Positions 47,537 to 56,829 of a stretch of 64,000 bases of DNA are shown one piece after another. Numbering within the stretch: the stretch's first letter is position 1; the number at the start of each line of letters is the position of its first letter. Made by a program: the position numbers and the translations under genes. The notes beneath the pieces were generated by a model. That model was given only the letters and a program-made list of their open reading frames with translations, ran no database searches and was not told the origin of the DNA. The stretch comes from JAHEJB01 sp041748175 (GTDB lineage Bacteria; Bacteroidota; Rhodothermia; Rhodothermales; Rubricoccaceae), in the NCBI GenBank assembly GCA_041748175.1, contig JBGTDU010000152.1, positions 5,562-69,561 of the forward strand. Reading direction: 5' to 3'.

Positions 47537-47944
47537 CATCTCACTTTGATTGGTTGGATTGTAAAGTGGCTGCTTCGCAATCAGAAAATCCTCCACAACC
47601 TCCCCGCCGATCAGGTGCTCCTGGATAATGCGTTCGAGGACTTCGGGTGTGCAGGAATGGTACCACACGCCTTCGGGGTAGACGACGGCGATGGGGCCGC
47701 TGAGGCACATTTGGAGGCAGTTGGCCTTCGTTCGGTAGATGCCGCCAGATCCCACCAGATCCAGTTCAATGAGTCGCTGCTTGAGGTACTCCCACGACGC
47801 CAGCCCCTCTTCTTTCGCGCAGCACTTCGGCTTGGTTTGATCGGCGCAGAGGAAGATGTGCCGCCGGATCGTGTTGACCCCCAATTTCTCGACCTGCTGT
47901 TGTAGGGCGTCATCCTGACGGGCGGTATGGTTGTCGCCAGGCAT
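47528..47944 (-). CDS. Thioredoxin-fold (2Fe-2S) ferredoxin
   Basis: A 138-residue protein with the pattern of thioredoxin-like 2Fe-2S ferredoxins (Shethna type): RRHIFLCADQTKPKCCAKEE, then RTKANCLQMCLSGPIAVVYP, giving the Cys-rich first loop and the CxxxC of the second. Its C-terminus is HLIGGEVVEDFLIAKQPLYN. It should carry single electrons in the cytoplasm. It starts one base into the end of the beta-mannosidase gene. Why a ferredoxin lies inside a glycan operon is unclear. Confidence 0.87.
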   Translation of the reverse strand: MPGDNHTARQDDALQQQVEKLGVNTIRRHIFLCADQTKPKCCAKEEGLASWEYLKQRLIELDLVGSGGIYRTKANCLQMCLSGPIAVVYPEGVWYHSCTPEVLERIIQEHLIGGEVVEDFLIAKQPLYNPTNQSEMSS

Positions 47945-50409
47945 CAGTGCTGTTGGAGGTCGTAGAGGGAACGGATGGTGATACTGTCTGCGGATAGACT
48001 TGCAGGGCGGAACATGCCTTCAAACACGTTCATGCTTGGGAAAACATCCTGGTAGTTGAGAGGCATGTTGATTCCATGCGCTGTGTCCTCTAGCCAAACG
48101 CCAAAGGCAGGATATTTTGATGATATCCAAACGACATCTGACTCGTCGTCGATACTTACATCAAGCTCAGGATCTCGAATGTTCAGTTGCCATCGCGGAA
48201 CTAAGGTGCTTGTGTTTCTTGAAAGACCCAGATTCGTACCTAGATACAGAACCGACCGAAAGACTAGTCGATCGTCTGTGATCTCAAATGCGTCTCGAGG
48301 CTTTAGGGGGACATCAACTACACCGTTCGCTGTGATAGTAAGTTCTATGGCGTCCATCCCTAGAATACCCGACAAGGTGTCAAACGCCTCAATGGTCACT
48401 TGTCCCGCATAGGTCCTCATGCTATCACTCACTACCCGCAGCCGAAGGCTATCCCCTTCCTGATAAACCTCAGCGAACAGTGGCTGGTACAGTTCGCGGA
48501 CGCGGTAGTGGAGCGGCTTCCATCGGCCGAACACGTCCATGCTCGACCAAGAAACCACTGGCCAGACGTCGTTGAGCTGCCAATAGAGGGTGCCCATTGT
48601 GCGGGGCTTGCTGGCGCGGTGGCCGGCAATCGCCATCCCGACGCCCTCGGCCTGCATCACTTGCGTCATGTAGCGCCAGAGGCCGGGGTCCTCGGGCACA
48701 TGTCCGAACGTCATCAACGCATACTCACGCAGCCACTCCTCGCCGTGCGGATGTTTCTGGTGGTTGCGGAATTCTTCGGAATCCGGTGGCAAATCGTCTG
48801 CAAACGTCCGCACGGTGGCTTCGACGGGATACGCCTGAAATCCGTACTCGCTGTTGAAGCGCCCGATCTTTTCTCGGTAGCTCTCGAAGGGTGCCCGGCC
48901 CCACCACACGCCCCAGTAGTGCACGTCGCCCTGCTCGTAGGCAATGTCGCGCCCCCAACCGTTGGAAGGCGACGACGGCCAGTACGGAACATCTGGCTGG
49001 AACTCCTCGACGACGGACGGAAGCAGCTCCTCAAACAGACGTTGGTAACCCTGCCAGAGCGCAAGCGAATCTGCCTCGGAGTACCCGAGCGACTCCTGCC
49101 AGCCCCAGTTGTGCCAGCCCTCGCTGATTTCATTGTTGCCACACCAGAGCACGATGGACGGATGCCTCCGGAGCCGTGCAACCTGCTTTCCCGCCTCCTG
49201 TCGGACGTTGGCCAAAAACTCCTCCGTCTCCGGGTAGAGGGCATTGGCGAACATGAAATCCTGCCAGACCATAATGCCCAACGAATCGGCGAGGTCGTAG
49301 AACAGGTCGTCCTCGTACACGCCGCCGCCCCAAACGCGGATCATGTTCATGTTGGCGTCGGCGGCAGATTGCAGAACCGTGCGGTAGCGTTCCGCTGACG
49401 CTGGATAGAAGCTCGTCATCGGCGCCGAGTTCGCGCCCTTCGCAAAGATTGGTTCGCCGTTGATGACGAACGTGAAAGCGCCATCGGTCTGGTCGAGTTC
49501 GACAGTGCGGATGCCTGCACGCTGTCGTTCGTGGATGGTGCGACCGTCTATCGCAACCTCGATATCCAGATCGTAGAGGTTAGCGGGATCGGAGCTTCCT
49601 GGCCACCAAAGACGTGGGTTGCTGACCTCAAACGGAATGCGGATCTCCTCATCCGCAACCCCATCAACAGACGTACGAACCATTTCGTTGCCGTTGAGAC
49701 TGACGACGATCTCAGCGGATTCGGTTACCGCGTTCCTAAGCGACGTGACTAGCTCGACCTCAGCGACGTCGTCCGAAATGCTAAGTGTTCGGAGGTACGT
49801 GCCTTCCAAACGTGGAATGGCCGCGTCTTCCAAGAACACGCCCTTCCACGGCCCGGCCGTCAGAAACCTAGGCCCCCAGTCCCAACCAAAATGGTAGGCT
49901 GCCTTTCGCACGAACATGCGTGGACTTTCTGGGAGCGGATAGGGATACTCAGCCGCGAGTCGCTCGGCCTCGGGCGCAGCCGGATGGAACACGATTTTGA
50001 GGGCGAATTCCGTCCCCGCGAACTCGGAGCCCAGCGACACCTCCCATCTCCGAAACATGTTGTCGGCGCGCAGTACGCGCGTGGAGTCAATGCATACATC
50101 CGCAATCGTATCCAATCCTTCGAAGACCAGTATTGGCTGCTCCATCGAGGCAGGGATGTGGATGCGCGTTTCGTAGACCCACGTCGTGGTATCGACCCAC
50201 GCGACGCGCTGTTCGTTGTCGCCGAAATACGGATCCGGAATTAAGCCCGCATCGTGGAGCGCGGTATGTACGACGCCGGGGACAAGCGCAGCTATAGGCC
50301 CGATCCTGCCGTTCTCCGAGCGGACCGTCCAGTTCTCAACCGGGATCCGAATCTGTTGGGCGGAGACGGATGATGCCGTGAGAAGGAGGAGGAGCAGAAG
50401 TCGGCGCAT
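47944..50409 (-). CDS. GH2 family beta-mannosidase, exported
   Basis: The ATG at 50409 gives 821 residues with a signal peptide (RRLLLLLLLTASSVSAQ). A TTG at 50427 overlapping the cutC stop is an alternative. The sugar-binding jelly-roll (about 20-190) carries YHFGWDWGPRF, a feature of beta-mannosidases. An Ig-like domain precedes the (beta/alpha)8 barrel (about 300-590) with acid/base Glu in WCGNNEISEGW (about 427) and nucleophile Glu in NSEYGFQAYP (about 521), plus GTLYWQLNDVWPV. It removes the single beta-1,4-mannose of the N-glycan core after alpha-mannosidase action. Confidence 0.93.
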   Translation of the reverse strand: MRRLLLLLLLTASSVSAQQIRIPVENWTVRSENGRIGPIAALVPGVVHTALHDAGLIPDPYFGDNEQRVAWVDTTTWVYETRIHIPASMEQPILVFEGLDTIADVCIDSTRVLRADNMFRRWEVSLGSEFAGTEFALKIVFHPAAPEAERLAAEYPYPLPESPRMFVRKAAYHFGWDWGPRFLTAGPWKGVFLEDAAIPRLEGTYLRTLSISDDVAEVELVTSLRNAVTESAEIVVSLNGNEMVRTSVDGVADEEIRIPFEVSNPRLWWPGSSDPANLYDLDIEVAIDGRTIHERQRAGIRTVELDQTDGAFTFVINGEPIFAKGANSAPMTSFYPASAERYRTVLQSAADANMNMIRVWGGGVYEDDLFYDLADSLGIMVWQDFMFANALYPETEEFLANVRQEAGKQVARLRRHPSIVLWCGNNEISEGWHNWGWQESLGYSEADSLALWQGYQRLFEELLPSVVEEFQPDVPYWPSSPSNGWGRDIAYEQGDVHYWGVWWGRAPFESYREKIGRFNSEYGFQAYPVEATVRTFADDLPPDSEEFRNHQKHPHGEEWLREYALMTFGHVPEDPGLWRYMTQVMQAEGVGMAIAGHRASKPRTMGTLYWQLNDVWPVVSWSSMDVFGRWKPLHYRVRELYQPLFAEVYQEGDSLRLRVVSDSMRTYAGQVTIEAFDTLSGILGMDAIELTITANGVVDVPLKPRDAFEITDDRLVFRSVLYLGTNLGLSRNTSTLVPRWQLNIRDPELDVSIDDESDVVWISSKYPAFGVWLEDTAHGINMPLNYQDVFPSMNVFEGMFRPASLSADSITIRSLYDLQQH

Positions 50410-50423
50410 GGCGGAAGATCCGA

Positions 50424-51092
50424 TCAAGCAAGCGCTTCAACCAACCGCCGGACTTCCTCCGGATCGACCCTCGCCTCCGTCGCTCGCGCGGCGCTGTGGA
50501 TTTCGACCGCCCCGGTTCGGTCCAAAATCTCCAGAACATTTTCCGTTCGAACGGCTCCTCCAGGAATGACGATCAGATCATTTCCAGCCCGCTCTACCAA
50601 GCGCGCAATCAACTCAGCGCCTTCCAACGCTGTCGGCTGGCCGCCGCTTGTGAGGACGCGCGCCCCGCCGCAACGAATGATCGCGTCGAGCGCTTCCAAA
50701 GGATCGCGTGCTTCGTCGAATGCCCGATGAAAGGTGACGGGCTTGGGCGCGACGGCCTCGACCATCTCTCGGAGTGCGTTCTCATCGACTCGCCCGTCAA
50801 CCAGAAGAGCGCCGAAAACAATACCGTCGGCTCCTACGTCGATGATCTCGCGAGCTGAAATCCGCATCCGAGCATGTTCCCCGCTGGAGAACACGAAACC
50901 ATCCGCGTGCTCGCGGATCATTACAAAGACCGGCACATGGACGCGCTCTTTGACGAACGCGATATCAGTCAAAGACGGCGTCAACCCGCCCGCGCGGTAG
51001 TCGCGGCAGAGCTCGATGCGGTTGGCTCCCGCGCTCGCAGCCCTCACCGCGCATTGGGGGTCGAACGAGGCGACCTCGAGTGTGGCACTCAT
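50424..51092 (-). CDS. cutC: CutC family protein
   Basis: A 222-residue TIM-barrel protein with the family blocks ANRIELCRDYRAGGLTPS, FVMIREHADGFVFS, GADGIVFGALLVDG, VTFHRAFDEARDPLEALD and VLTSGGQPTALEGAE. CutC was named for copper tolerance, but in several bacteria the gene lies beside glycosidase genes and a copper role is doubtful. Here it overlaps the glycosylasparaginase gene upstream by 4 bases and abuts the beta-mannosidase gene, which favours a carbohydrate-related function in this organism. Confidence 0.92.
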   Translation of the reverse strand: MSATLEVASFDPQCAVRAASAGANRIELCRDYRAGGLTPSLTDIAFVKERVHVPVFVMIREHADGFVFSSGEHARMRISAREIIDVGADGIVFGALLVDGRVDENALREMVEAVAPKPVTFHRAFDEARDPLEALDAIIRCGGARVLTSGGQPTALEGAELIARLVERAGNDLIVIPGGAVRTENVLEILDRTGAVEIHSAARATEARVDPEEVRRLVEALA

Positions 51093-52141
51093 CCGAGGAG
51101 ATACGGCGCCTCGACGACGTAAATCACCCCACCGCGAATAGCCACCCGGTCGGCGATCCTGCCCTTGACGCTCGGCTCGGCGTCGGCTTCCGGAAGCGCA
51201 ACGACATAGTTGAAGCCACGTTGAATCGCATAGCCGCCGAAATTTCCTTTCTCGTCGAGCGCGAGCAGTCCAGCCTGAATTTCAGCGGGGTCATTCGGCG
51301 TGACGCGACGAATGTGCTCCACGGCTTGCTGACACGCTTCTTGCGGAGCCACCCCGCCCCGCATACGCTCGACGATGGTGTGTGCAGCCGCAGTCCGGAT
51401 CATCTCTTCGCCGTGGCCGGTCGCGGTGGCCGCGCCAATCTCGCCGTCTACATAAAGGCCCGCACCAATGATCGGGCTGTCGCCGACGCGCCCTCGGAGC
51501 TTGTACGCTAATCCGCTTGTGGTGCACGCGCCCGAAAGCCGCCCTTGCCAATCAAGTGCGATCATTCCGCACGTATCGTGGTCGTCTTCCGTCGGCATGT
51601 CGCGGCGTTCCCGGTTGATAGCCGGTCGGTGGCCGTTGGTGGCCGCCCACTCTCGCCACTCACGTTCGGATTGCTCGGTGAGCAGATTGGTCGTCTCGAA
51701 TCCTTGCTCAAGTGCGAACTGCCGCGCGCCTTCGCCCACGAGAATGATATGCGGCGTCTCCTCCATCACCTTGCGCGCAACGGACACTGGATGCAGAATA
51801 TCTTCGAGGGCGGCGACGGAGCCGCATCGAAAGCGCTCGTCCATCACGCAGGCGTCCAGGGTTACCCGGCCGTCGCGATCAGGGTGCCCACCGAGACCGA
51901 CCGAGCGGTCATCGGGATCGGCCTCCGGGATGTGGACGCCCTGCTCGACGGCGTCCAGAGCATAGCCACCCTCAACCAGGACATTCCACGCGGCCTCAAG
52001 TGCACCGCGATTATCCCAGGTTGCAATGGCAACGGGGCGAGTCCTGCGAATTGTGGCAGCACGCGCGCCAACTGGAAGAGCTGCGAGCGCCCCAACGGCT
52101 GCAGTACGTTTGAGGAAGTCACGGCGGGATGGGTTGGACAT
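51089..52141 (-). CDS. Glycosylasparaginase (N4-GlcNAc-L-asparaginase), Tat-exported
   Basis: A 350-residue Ntn-hydrolase with a twin-arginine signal (SRRDFLKRTAAVGALAALPV). The precursor should cleave itself before the Thr in DDHDTCGMIALD, making that Thr the N-terminal nucleophile. The remaining signature lies in RVGDSPIIGAGLYVDGEIGA and ATGHGEEMIRTAAA. Together these match aspartylglucosaminidase, which splits the bond between N-glycan GlcNAc and asparagine. It heads the operon with cutC, beta-mannosidase, ferredoxin and GH92. Confidence 0.92.
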   Translation of the reverse strand: MSNPSRRDFLKRTAAVGALAALPVGARAATIRRTRPVAIATWDNRGALEAAWNVLVEGGYALDAVEQGVHIPEADPDDRSVGLGGHPDRDGRVTLDACVMDERFRCGSVAALEDILHPVSVARKVMEETPHIILVGEGARQFALEQGFETTNLLTEQSEREWREWAATNGHRPAINRERRDMPTEDDHDTCGMIALDWQGRLSGACTTSGLAYKLRGRVGDSPIIGAGLYVDGEIGAATATGHGEEMIRTAAAHTIVERMRGGVAPQEACQQAVEHIRRVTPNDPAEIQAGLLALDEKGNFGGYAIQRGFNYVVALPEADAEPSVKGRIADRVAIRGGVIYVVEAPYLLG

Positions 52142-52300
52142 AGTGAGAAAGGTATGCGGTATGGCAATATCTGAAAAGGAAAGGCCAAAAATCTCAGATC
52201 CGTTTGAAGGATAGAGCGCTGCGCCTTCGAAGTGGAACTGCTACCGTGTAACTTCTCGGCGGCAGATCGTGCCGGTATCCTCGAATTTGGATTGGAATCA

Positions 52301-52717
52301 ATGCTTTCTATTTCAGAAAAGCAAAATCCGTTTGGCCTTCACACCATCACTCCGTATCTGGTAGCCGATGATGTCACCAGCCTGATCCACTTCCTTAAAA
52401 AGGTGTTCGATGCAGAGTTGCGAGGCGAAACAACAATCCGGGAAGACGGGAGCATTCAGCACGTCGAAATGCAGATCGGCGATTCCGTTGTGATGATGGG
52501 CGAGCCTGCCGAAGAAACCGCCCCGATGCCTGCGATGCTGTATGTTTATGTAGATGATTGTGACGCGACCTACAAAGACGCTTTGGCAGCTGGCGCAACA
52601 TCCATTCGAGAGCCAGCCGTTTATCCCCACGGCGATCGTTACGGCGGTATCAAAGATCCAACGGGGAATATCTGGTGGGTGGTTACTCACGTTGGCAAAA
52701 CGGACCGCGATGTGTAA
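52301..52717 (+). CDS. VOC family protein (PhnB/glyoxalase-like)
   Basis: From ATG 52301 the protein has 138 residues and two paired beta-alpha-beta-beta-beta units: HTITPYLVADDVTSLIHFLK with VEMQIGDSVVMMGE, and AMLYVYVDDCDATYKDALAA with YGGIKDPTGNIWWVVTH. The layout is that of the PhnB/YdeM-like VOC proteins of unknown substrate. An upstream in-frame ATG at 52232 adds 23 unconserved residues. It is not a copy of the truncated VOC gene near 34 kb, which belongs to another subfamily. Confidence 0.87.
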   Translation: MLSISEKQNPFGLHTITPYLVADDVTSLIHFLKKVFDAELRGETTIREDGSIQHVEMQIGDSVVMMGEPAEETAPMPAMLYVYVDDCDATYKDALAAGATSIREPAVYPHGDRYGGIKDPTGNIWWVVTHVGKTDRDV

Positions 52718-52776
52718 ATCGTGGACCTGAAGAGTCGCTACCGTATCAGGCTTTTGTGATCTGATTAGATTTCGGG

Positions 52777-53688
52777 ATGCCCATTCTCGTAGCCGCCCTC
52801 TATAAATTCGCCGCGCTTCCGGACTTCGAAGAGATTCAGCCGTCTCTTCTTGCGTGCTGCAAGGAGAACGGCGTGATGGGTACGATCCTGCTTGCCCCGG
52901 AGGGCATCAACGGAACGATCTCAGGTTCGTCGGAAGGCGTTCGGAACGTGCTCAATTTCCTGAAATCGGACGAGCGGTTGGCAGATTTGGAGCACAAAGA
53001 GTCGTTTGCGGATACGGCTCCTTTCTATCGCATGAAAGTGCGTCTCAAGCGCGAGATCGTCACCATGGGTGTGCTGGAGGTTGACCCCAATCAGACGGTC
53101 GGGACGTACGTGGATTCCCAACAATGGAACGCCCTCATCTCCGATCCAGACGTTGTGCTCATCGACGCGCGTAATGATTACGAGGTGGCTATCGGCACGT
53201 TCAAGGGTGCCGTAGACCCGCAAACGAAGAGTTTCCGCGAACTCCCCGACTGGCTCCGTGGGCAGTTCGCCAACCGCAAGGACACGAAGGTGGCCATGTT
53301 CTGCACGGGCGGGATTCGATGCGAAAAATCGACCGCGTTCCTGAAGTCGGAAGGCTTCGACAACGTCTACCATCTCCGTGGAGGCATCCTGAAGTATCTC
53401 GAAACGGTGCCGACGGATGAGAGCCTCTGGGAAGGCGAGTGTTTCGTGTTCGACCAGCGTGTATCCGTCAGGCACGGCCTGGAACAGGGATCCTACGATC
53501 AGTGCTTTGCCTGCCGAATGCCGATCAGCGATGAAGAGAAGGAATCGGCGATGTACGTGAAGGGAGTGAGCTGTCCGCACTGTCACGAAGCGAATTCGGA
53601 AGCCCGCAAGCAGCGTTTTGCGGATCGGCAGAAACAAATAGATCTGGCGACACAGCGCGGCGAACGGCACATCGGCGCGCGCCGCTGA
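52777..53688 (+). CDS. trhO: tRNA uridine(34) hydroxylase TrhO (YceA)
   Basis: A 303-residue protein with an N-terminal acylphosphatase-like half (LYKFAALPDFEEI, LLAPEGINGTISGS) and a rhodanese domain (about 115-225; LIDARNDYEVAIGTFKGA, active-site loop MFCTGGIRCEKSTAFL with the catalytic Cys). The C-terminal zinc-like cysteines lie at CFACRMPIS and GVSCPHCH. TrhO adds a hydroxyl to uridine 34 of certain tRNAs by an oxygen-dependent route, giving the first step to 5-alkoxyuridines. Confidence 0.93.
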   Translation: MPILVAALYKFAALPDFEEIQPSLLACCKENGVMGTILLAPEGINGTISGSSEGVRNVLNFLKSDERLADLEHKESFADTAPFYRMKVRLKREIVTMGVLEVDPNQTVGTYVDSQQWNALISDPDVVLIDARNDYEVAIGTFKGAVDPQTKSFRELPDWLRGQFANRKDTKVAMFCTGGIRCEKSTAFLKSEGFDNVYHLRGGILKYLETVPTDESLWEGECFVFDQRVSVRHGLEQGSYDQCFACRMPISDEEKESAMYVKGVSCPHCHEANSEARKQRFADRQKQIDLATQRGERHIGARR

Positions 53689-53742
53689 AAATATCCGCCC
53701 GTCCGGCTCGCTATCTTCAGCGCACACATTTCGCGAATCAGG

Positions 53743-54792
53743 ATGCGCGGCTTCTGGCGATCACCCCTGTTCAGGGTAACGGCATACTTCGTGCTTATCG
53801 CTGCTCTCGTAGCGATTGCGTGGGTGGCTTTTCCATTTGTCCGGCCATACATCCACGTCTCAACGGTCGGTGGGCAGGCCGTGCAGCAGTTTGAGGACGT
53901 GCTCAGCTCGCCTTCGTCGAGCGGTGTTGGGAGTACCCCACTGCTTCGTTACGCAATACTGTCCGCGCTGGCCATCCTGGCAACCCTGGTCTTTACGCCG
54001 CCCGTGGCTTGGATCTATATGGTAACCAAGCGACAGGAGGGATACGACCAGACCTTCGTGCAGGTCCTCCTCTTGCTGCCCATCGTGGTAGCCGCCGTCG
54101 TTCGGGTTGTGCAAGGCGATATCGCCCTTGCCTTTGCGCTGACCGGCATTGTAGCAGCGGTTCGGTTCAGGACCACCTTGAAGGACCTGAAGAACGCTGT
54201 TTTCGCCTTTGCTAGCATTGGCATTGGCCTGGCCTCTGGCACCGGAAACTGGATGCTTGCGGGTTTCCTTTCGCTGTTCTTTTGCCTCGTTACGTATGGG
54301 CTCTGGGTCCGCGGCGTCGGCGGCGTGCGAGAAATGCTTACGCGGGGTGCCGGGTCCATGCGCCTCGCAGAAGCTCTGGTTCCGGGCGAGGCACATCGCT
54401 CCATTGTGGCAGGAAGTCGCGACTACGCAAAAAATCTTGAGGGCGAGGAACTGGAGCAAATATCCCAATTCGCAACGCGCGTCGTCAATTTTGTGCGAGG
54501 GGATGCATTGAAGAGCAAGCAGAAGTTTGATACGCTTCTAATCGTGTATGCGGACGATCCTGATTTAGCTACCAGCAAGCTGGACGAGCTGCTTGATGTC
54601 TTTTCGGATCGCTACGATCTGGTCGACACGCTCCCGGGCCCTCTAAAATCGGTAGCGCTCGTCTATTTGTTACGGATAAAGGAGGATGCAGAGCTTGGTG
54701 ACTTCCTTGGGATGCTTGATTTCGGCGACGAAAGCCTTTTCAAGGCGGCCGAATTAAAGCCAATCAGCGGTCTGCGCAAACAGATAACGTAG
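53743..54792 (+). CDS. DUF4956 membrane protein
   Basis: A 349-residue protein with an N-terminal anchor, then about four more spans at about 65-195. The region IALAFALTGIVAAVRFRTTL and KDLKNAVFAFASIGIGLASG matches DUF4956, whose members lie in the inner membrane and often neighbour VTC-like polyphosphate or CotH genes; none is present here. The C-terminal ~150 residues are soluble. The stop overlaps the GTG start of the following methyltransferase-like gene. Confidence 0.8.
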   Translation: MRGFWRSPLFRVTAYFVLIAALVAIAWVAFPFVRPYIHVSTVGGQAVQQFEDVLSSPSSSGVGSTPLLRYAILSALAILATLVFTPPVAWIYMVTKRQEGYDQTFVQVLLLLPIVVAAVVRVVQGDIALAFALTGIVAAVRFRTTLKDLKNAVFAFASIGIGLASGTGNWMLAGFLSLFFCLVTYGLWVRGVGGVREMLTRGAGSMRLAEALVPGEAHRSIVAGSRDYAKNLEGEELEQISQFATRVVNFVRGDALKSKQKFDTLLIVYADDPDLATSKLDELLDVFSDRYDLVDTLPGPLKSVALVYLLRIKEDAELGDFLGMLDFGDESLFKAAELKPISGLRKQIT

Positions 54793-55271
54793 TGGAGGAA
54801 GAGTCCAGATCCTCGCCTCGGGTTCATTTGCCGCCCCCGCTTATTCTAATCGTGGCCTTCCTGGCCGGGGTTGCTCTGGATGCATTGGTGTCTCTTCCAT
54901 TGTTTCCCTCGGATATTGGTGTCGCGTGGTCTGTACTCCCGTGGTTACTAACTGCACTCGGAAGCGCATTGATGCTCTGGGGTCTGCTCACGTTTGTGCG
55001 CGCAAGAACGGGTGTTATTCCGTTTCGGCCGGCAACGCAACTCGTCACCCACGGCCCCTATCGCTTCAGCCGGAATCCGATGTACGCCGGGCTGTCCATT
55101 GCCTATGTCGGGTTTTCCATATGGGTCGACTCGTTCTGGCCATTGTTGATGTTACCGTTGGCGCTGTGGGTTCTCTGGAAGGTGTTTATTGAAAGAGAGG
55201 AGGCCTACCTGGCAAGCACGTTTGGCGAAGCCTACGAAGCATACCGTAGCCGCGTCCGGAGATGGTTGTGA
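54792..55271 (+). CDS. Isoprenylcysteine carboxyl methyltransferase-like membrane protein
   Basis: A 159-residue membrane protein (GTG start sharing a base with the preceding TAG). It has about four spans and the ICMT/PEMT signature: VTHGPYRFSRNPMYAGLSIA (residues about 84-103) and REEAYLASTFGEAYEAYRSR at the C-terminus. Bacterial members of this family are SAM-dependent methyltransferases acting on membrane-bound substrates, in most cases unknown. It overlaps the next gene by 10 bases. Confidence 0.87.
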   Translation: MEEESRSSPRVHLPPPLILIVAFLAGVALDALVSLPLFPSDIGVAWSVLPWLLTALGSALMLWGLLTFVRARTGVIPFRPATQLVTHGPYRFSRNPMYAGLSIAYVGFSIWVDSFWPLLMLPLALWVLWKVFIEREEAYLASTFGEAYEAYRSRVRRWL

Positions 55272-55711
55272 GAACCTATCTCGTCGCCGGTTTGCTTCTG
55301 ATATCCGGATGTACCGCGCTTTTTTCTGCGAGTAGGGCACCCGATATACTGGACGGAACATTTGTGGACGACTACGACATCTCGTACTCGATTTCGGCAG
55401 AGCAGTGGACGCAGCATCCGCACGCGACCTACCACATCAAGAAATGGAACGAAGAGGAACTGTACCTCATCGCACAAAATGACACGAACAACCTTGGTGA
55501 TCCGGGCCTCTGGACACGCATAGACTGGATGGAATTGGAAGGAATGGAACCATACGCATGGGCGTTTTGCATCAGCGCGTACGATGCGCCAACGGCTGAG
55601 GCGGCGGTGCATGTAGAAATCGCAGATCGAACCAACCCGCGAACAGGTTGCAACGGGTTTCCGTTTTCGCGGATGAAGCGCATATTTCCTGACAGCCCGG
55701 CCGGGAGGTGA
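55262..55711 (+). CDS. Hypothetical lipoprotein
   Basis: A 149-residue protein with a lipoprotein signal (YLVAGLLLISGC; the Cys near residue 17). GTG at 55268 is a possible alternative start. The mature domain, with NEEELYLIAQNDTNNLGDPG and YAWAFCISAYDAPTAEAAVH, is not recognised. Its stop lies inside a good Shine-Dalgarno sequence (GGAGGTGATC) for the next gene, one of the few clear ones in the window. Confidence 0.75.
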   Translation: MVVRTYLVAGLLLISGCTALFSASRAPDILDGTFVDDYDISYSISAEQWTQHPHATYHIKKWNEEELYLIAQNDTNNLGDPGLWTRIDWMELEGMEPYAWAFCISAYDAPTAEAAVHVEIADRTNPRTGCNGFPFSRMKRIFPDSPAGR

Positions 55712-55715
55712 TCGC

Positions 55716-56072
55716 GTGTTGACTGTCGTATACAACGACGACTGCTCGAAATGCGCGGGCGTTTCAGCGATCCTTGATCAGACGGGACTTGCGTGGGCGC
55801 GGGTGCGGTATCTCCGTGGCGAACTGACTGACGAGCTTCTCGGCGATGTGCTGGATACCTATGACGGGACCCGCACTGATCTCATCCGAACGCACGAGGC
55901 CGAGTGGATTCGTGGTGGGCTGAACATAGAGACCGTGGATCTTGTCGATTTGAAACGTTTTGTGATGGCGCACCCTATTGTCCTGCAGCGCCCAATCGTT
56001 GTTGTTGGCGGGCGCGCTGTCATTGCCCGCCCACCGGAAGTGTTGTGGGATTTCATCGACGCGGTCCGGTAA
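55716..56072 (+). CDS. ArsC/Spx-like thioredoxin-fold protein
   Basis: A 118-residue protein starting with GTG at 55716 behind GGAGGTGATC. The first strand VVYNDDCSKCAGVSAILDQT holds a CxxC redox pair; later conserved parts are VRYLRGELTDELL and IVLQRPIVVVGGRAVIARPP, the typical ending of the arsenate reductase/Spx family. With two Cys at the active site it could be a glutaredoxin-coupled arsenate reductase or a general redox protein. No ars genes are nearby. Confidence 0.83.
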   Translation: MLTVVYNDDCSKCAGVSAILDQTGLAWARVRYLRGELTDELLGDVLDTYDGTRTDLIRTHEAEWIRGGLNIETVDLVDLKRFVMAHPIVLQRPIVVVGGRAVIARPPEVLWDFIDAVR

Positions 56073-56082
56073 GTTTGGGCAC

Positions 56083-56829
56083 ATGGGCCACCCTTCTCTA
56101 TCCCAAATCCATCACAGGCCGTGGCCCATTCCTGACAAACCCTGGCGCTGGTCGCAGACCTGGAGCCACCTGCTCTTTGCGCACTGGCGGATTCCCGCGA
56201 AGGCGCTCAGGCCGCTGATCCCCGCAGGACTGACGCTGCAGGAATTCGACGGCTCGGCATGGATTGGCGTCGTTCCGTTTTTGCTGGATGTCCGGCCGCG
56301 GTTCGTCCCGCCGCTGCCCCGGATCTCCCGCTTCCCCGAGATCAATGTGCGGACGTACGTGGAGGTCGATGGCAAGCCCGGCGTGTGGTTCTTCAGTCTG
56401 GATGCCCATAACCCGCTGGCGGTGCGGGCGGCTCGCAGATTTTTCCATCTTCCCTACTTTCGCGCTCAGATGGAAATCGAGCTGCCTGGAGAATCCGTAC
56501 GCTACTCAACGCGGAGAACTGACGGAATCCACGCGCCGGAATTTGTGGCTGAGTACGCACCAGTCTCGGACGTGTATCTGGCCGATTCTGGATCGCTTGA
56601 GCATTGGCTCACGGAACGGTACTGCCTGTATGCGGAGGATCCGAAGGGCGCGCTCTATCGCGCCGAGGTCCATCACCCGCCGTGGCCACTTCAAGTTGCA
56701 GAGGCGGACATCCTCTCAAACACCATGCTGGAACCGCTTGGCCTGAGCATCCCGTTCGAGCCTCCGTTGCTTCATTTCGCCCGGCGGCTGGGGGTGACTG
56801 TCTGGGGTTTGGAGCGCCTCACCGTGTAG
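56083..56829 (+). CDS. DUF2071 (YqjF-like) protein
   Basis: The ATG at 56083 gives a 248-residue protein. The blocks LLFAHWRIPAKALRPLIPAG, GSAWIGVVPFLLDVRPR, FPEINVRTYVEVDGKPGVWF and YCLYAEDPKGALYRAEVHHP match DUF2071/YqjF, an acetoacetate-decarboxylase-like beta-barrel of unknown reaction. A start further upstream (55978) would overlap the redox gene and lacks conservation. Confidence 0.9.
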   Translation: MGHPSLSQIHHRPWPIPDKPWRWSQTWSHLLFAHWRIPAKALRPLIPAGLTLQEFDGSAWIGVVPFLLDVRPRFVPPLPRISRFPEINVRTYVEVDGKPGVWFFSLDAHNPLAVRAARRFFHLPYFRAQMEIELPGESVRYSTRRTDGIHAPEFVAEYAPVSDVYLADSGSLEHWLTERYCLYAEDPKGALYRAEVHHPPWPLQVAEADILSNTMLEPLGLSIPFEPPLLHFARRLGVTVWGLERLTV

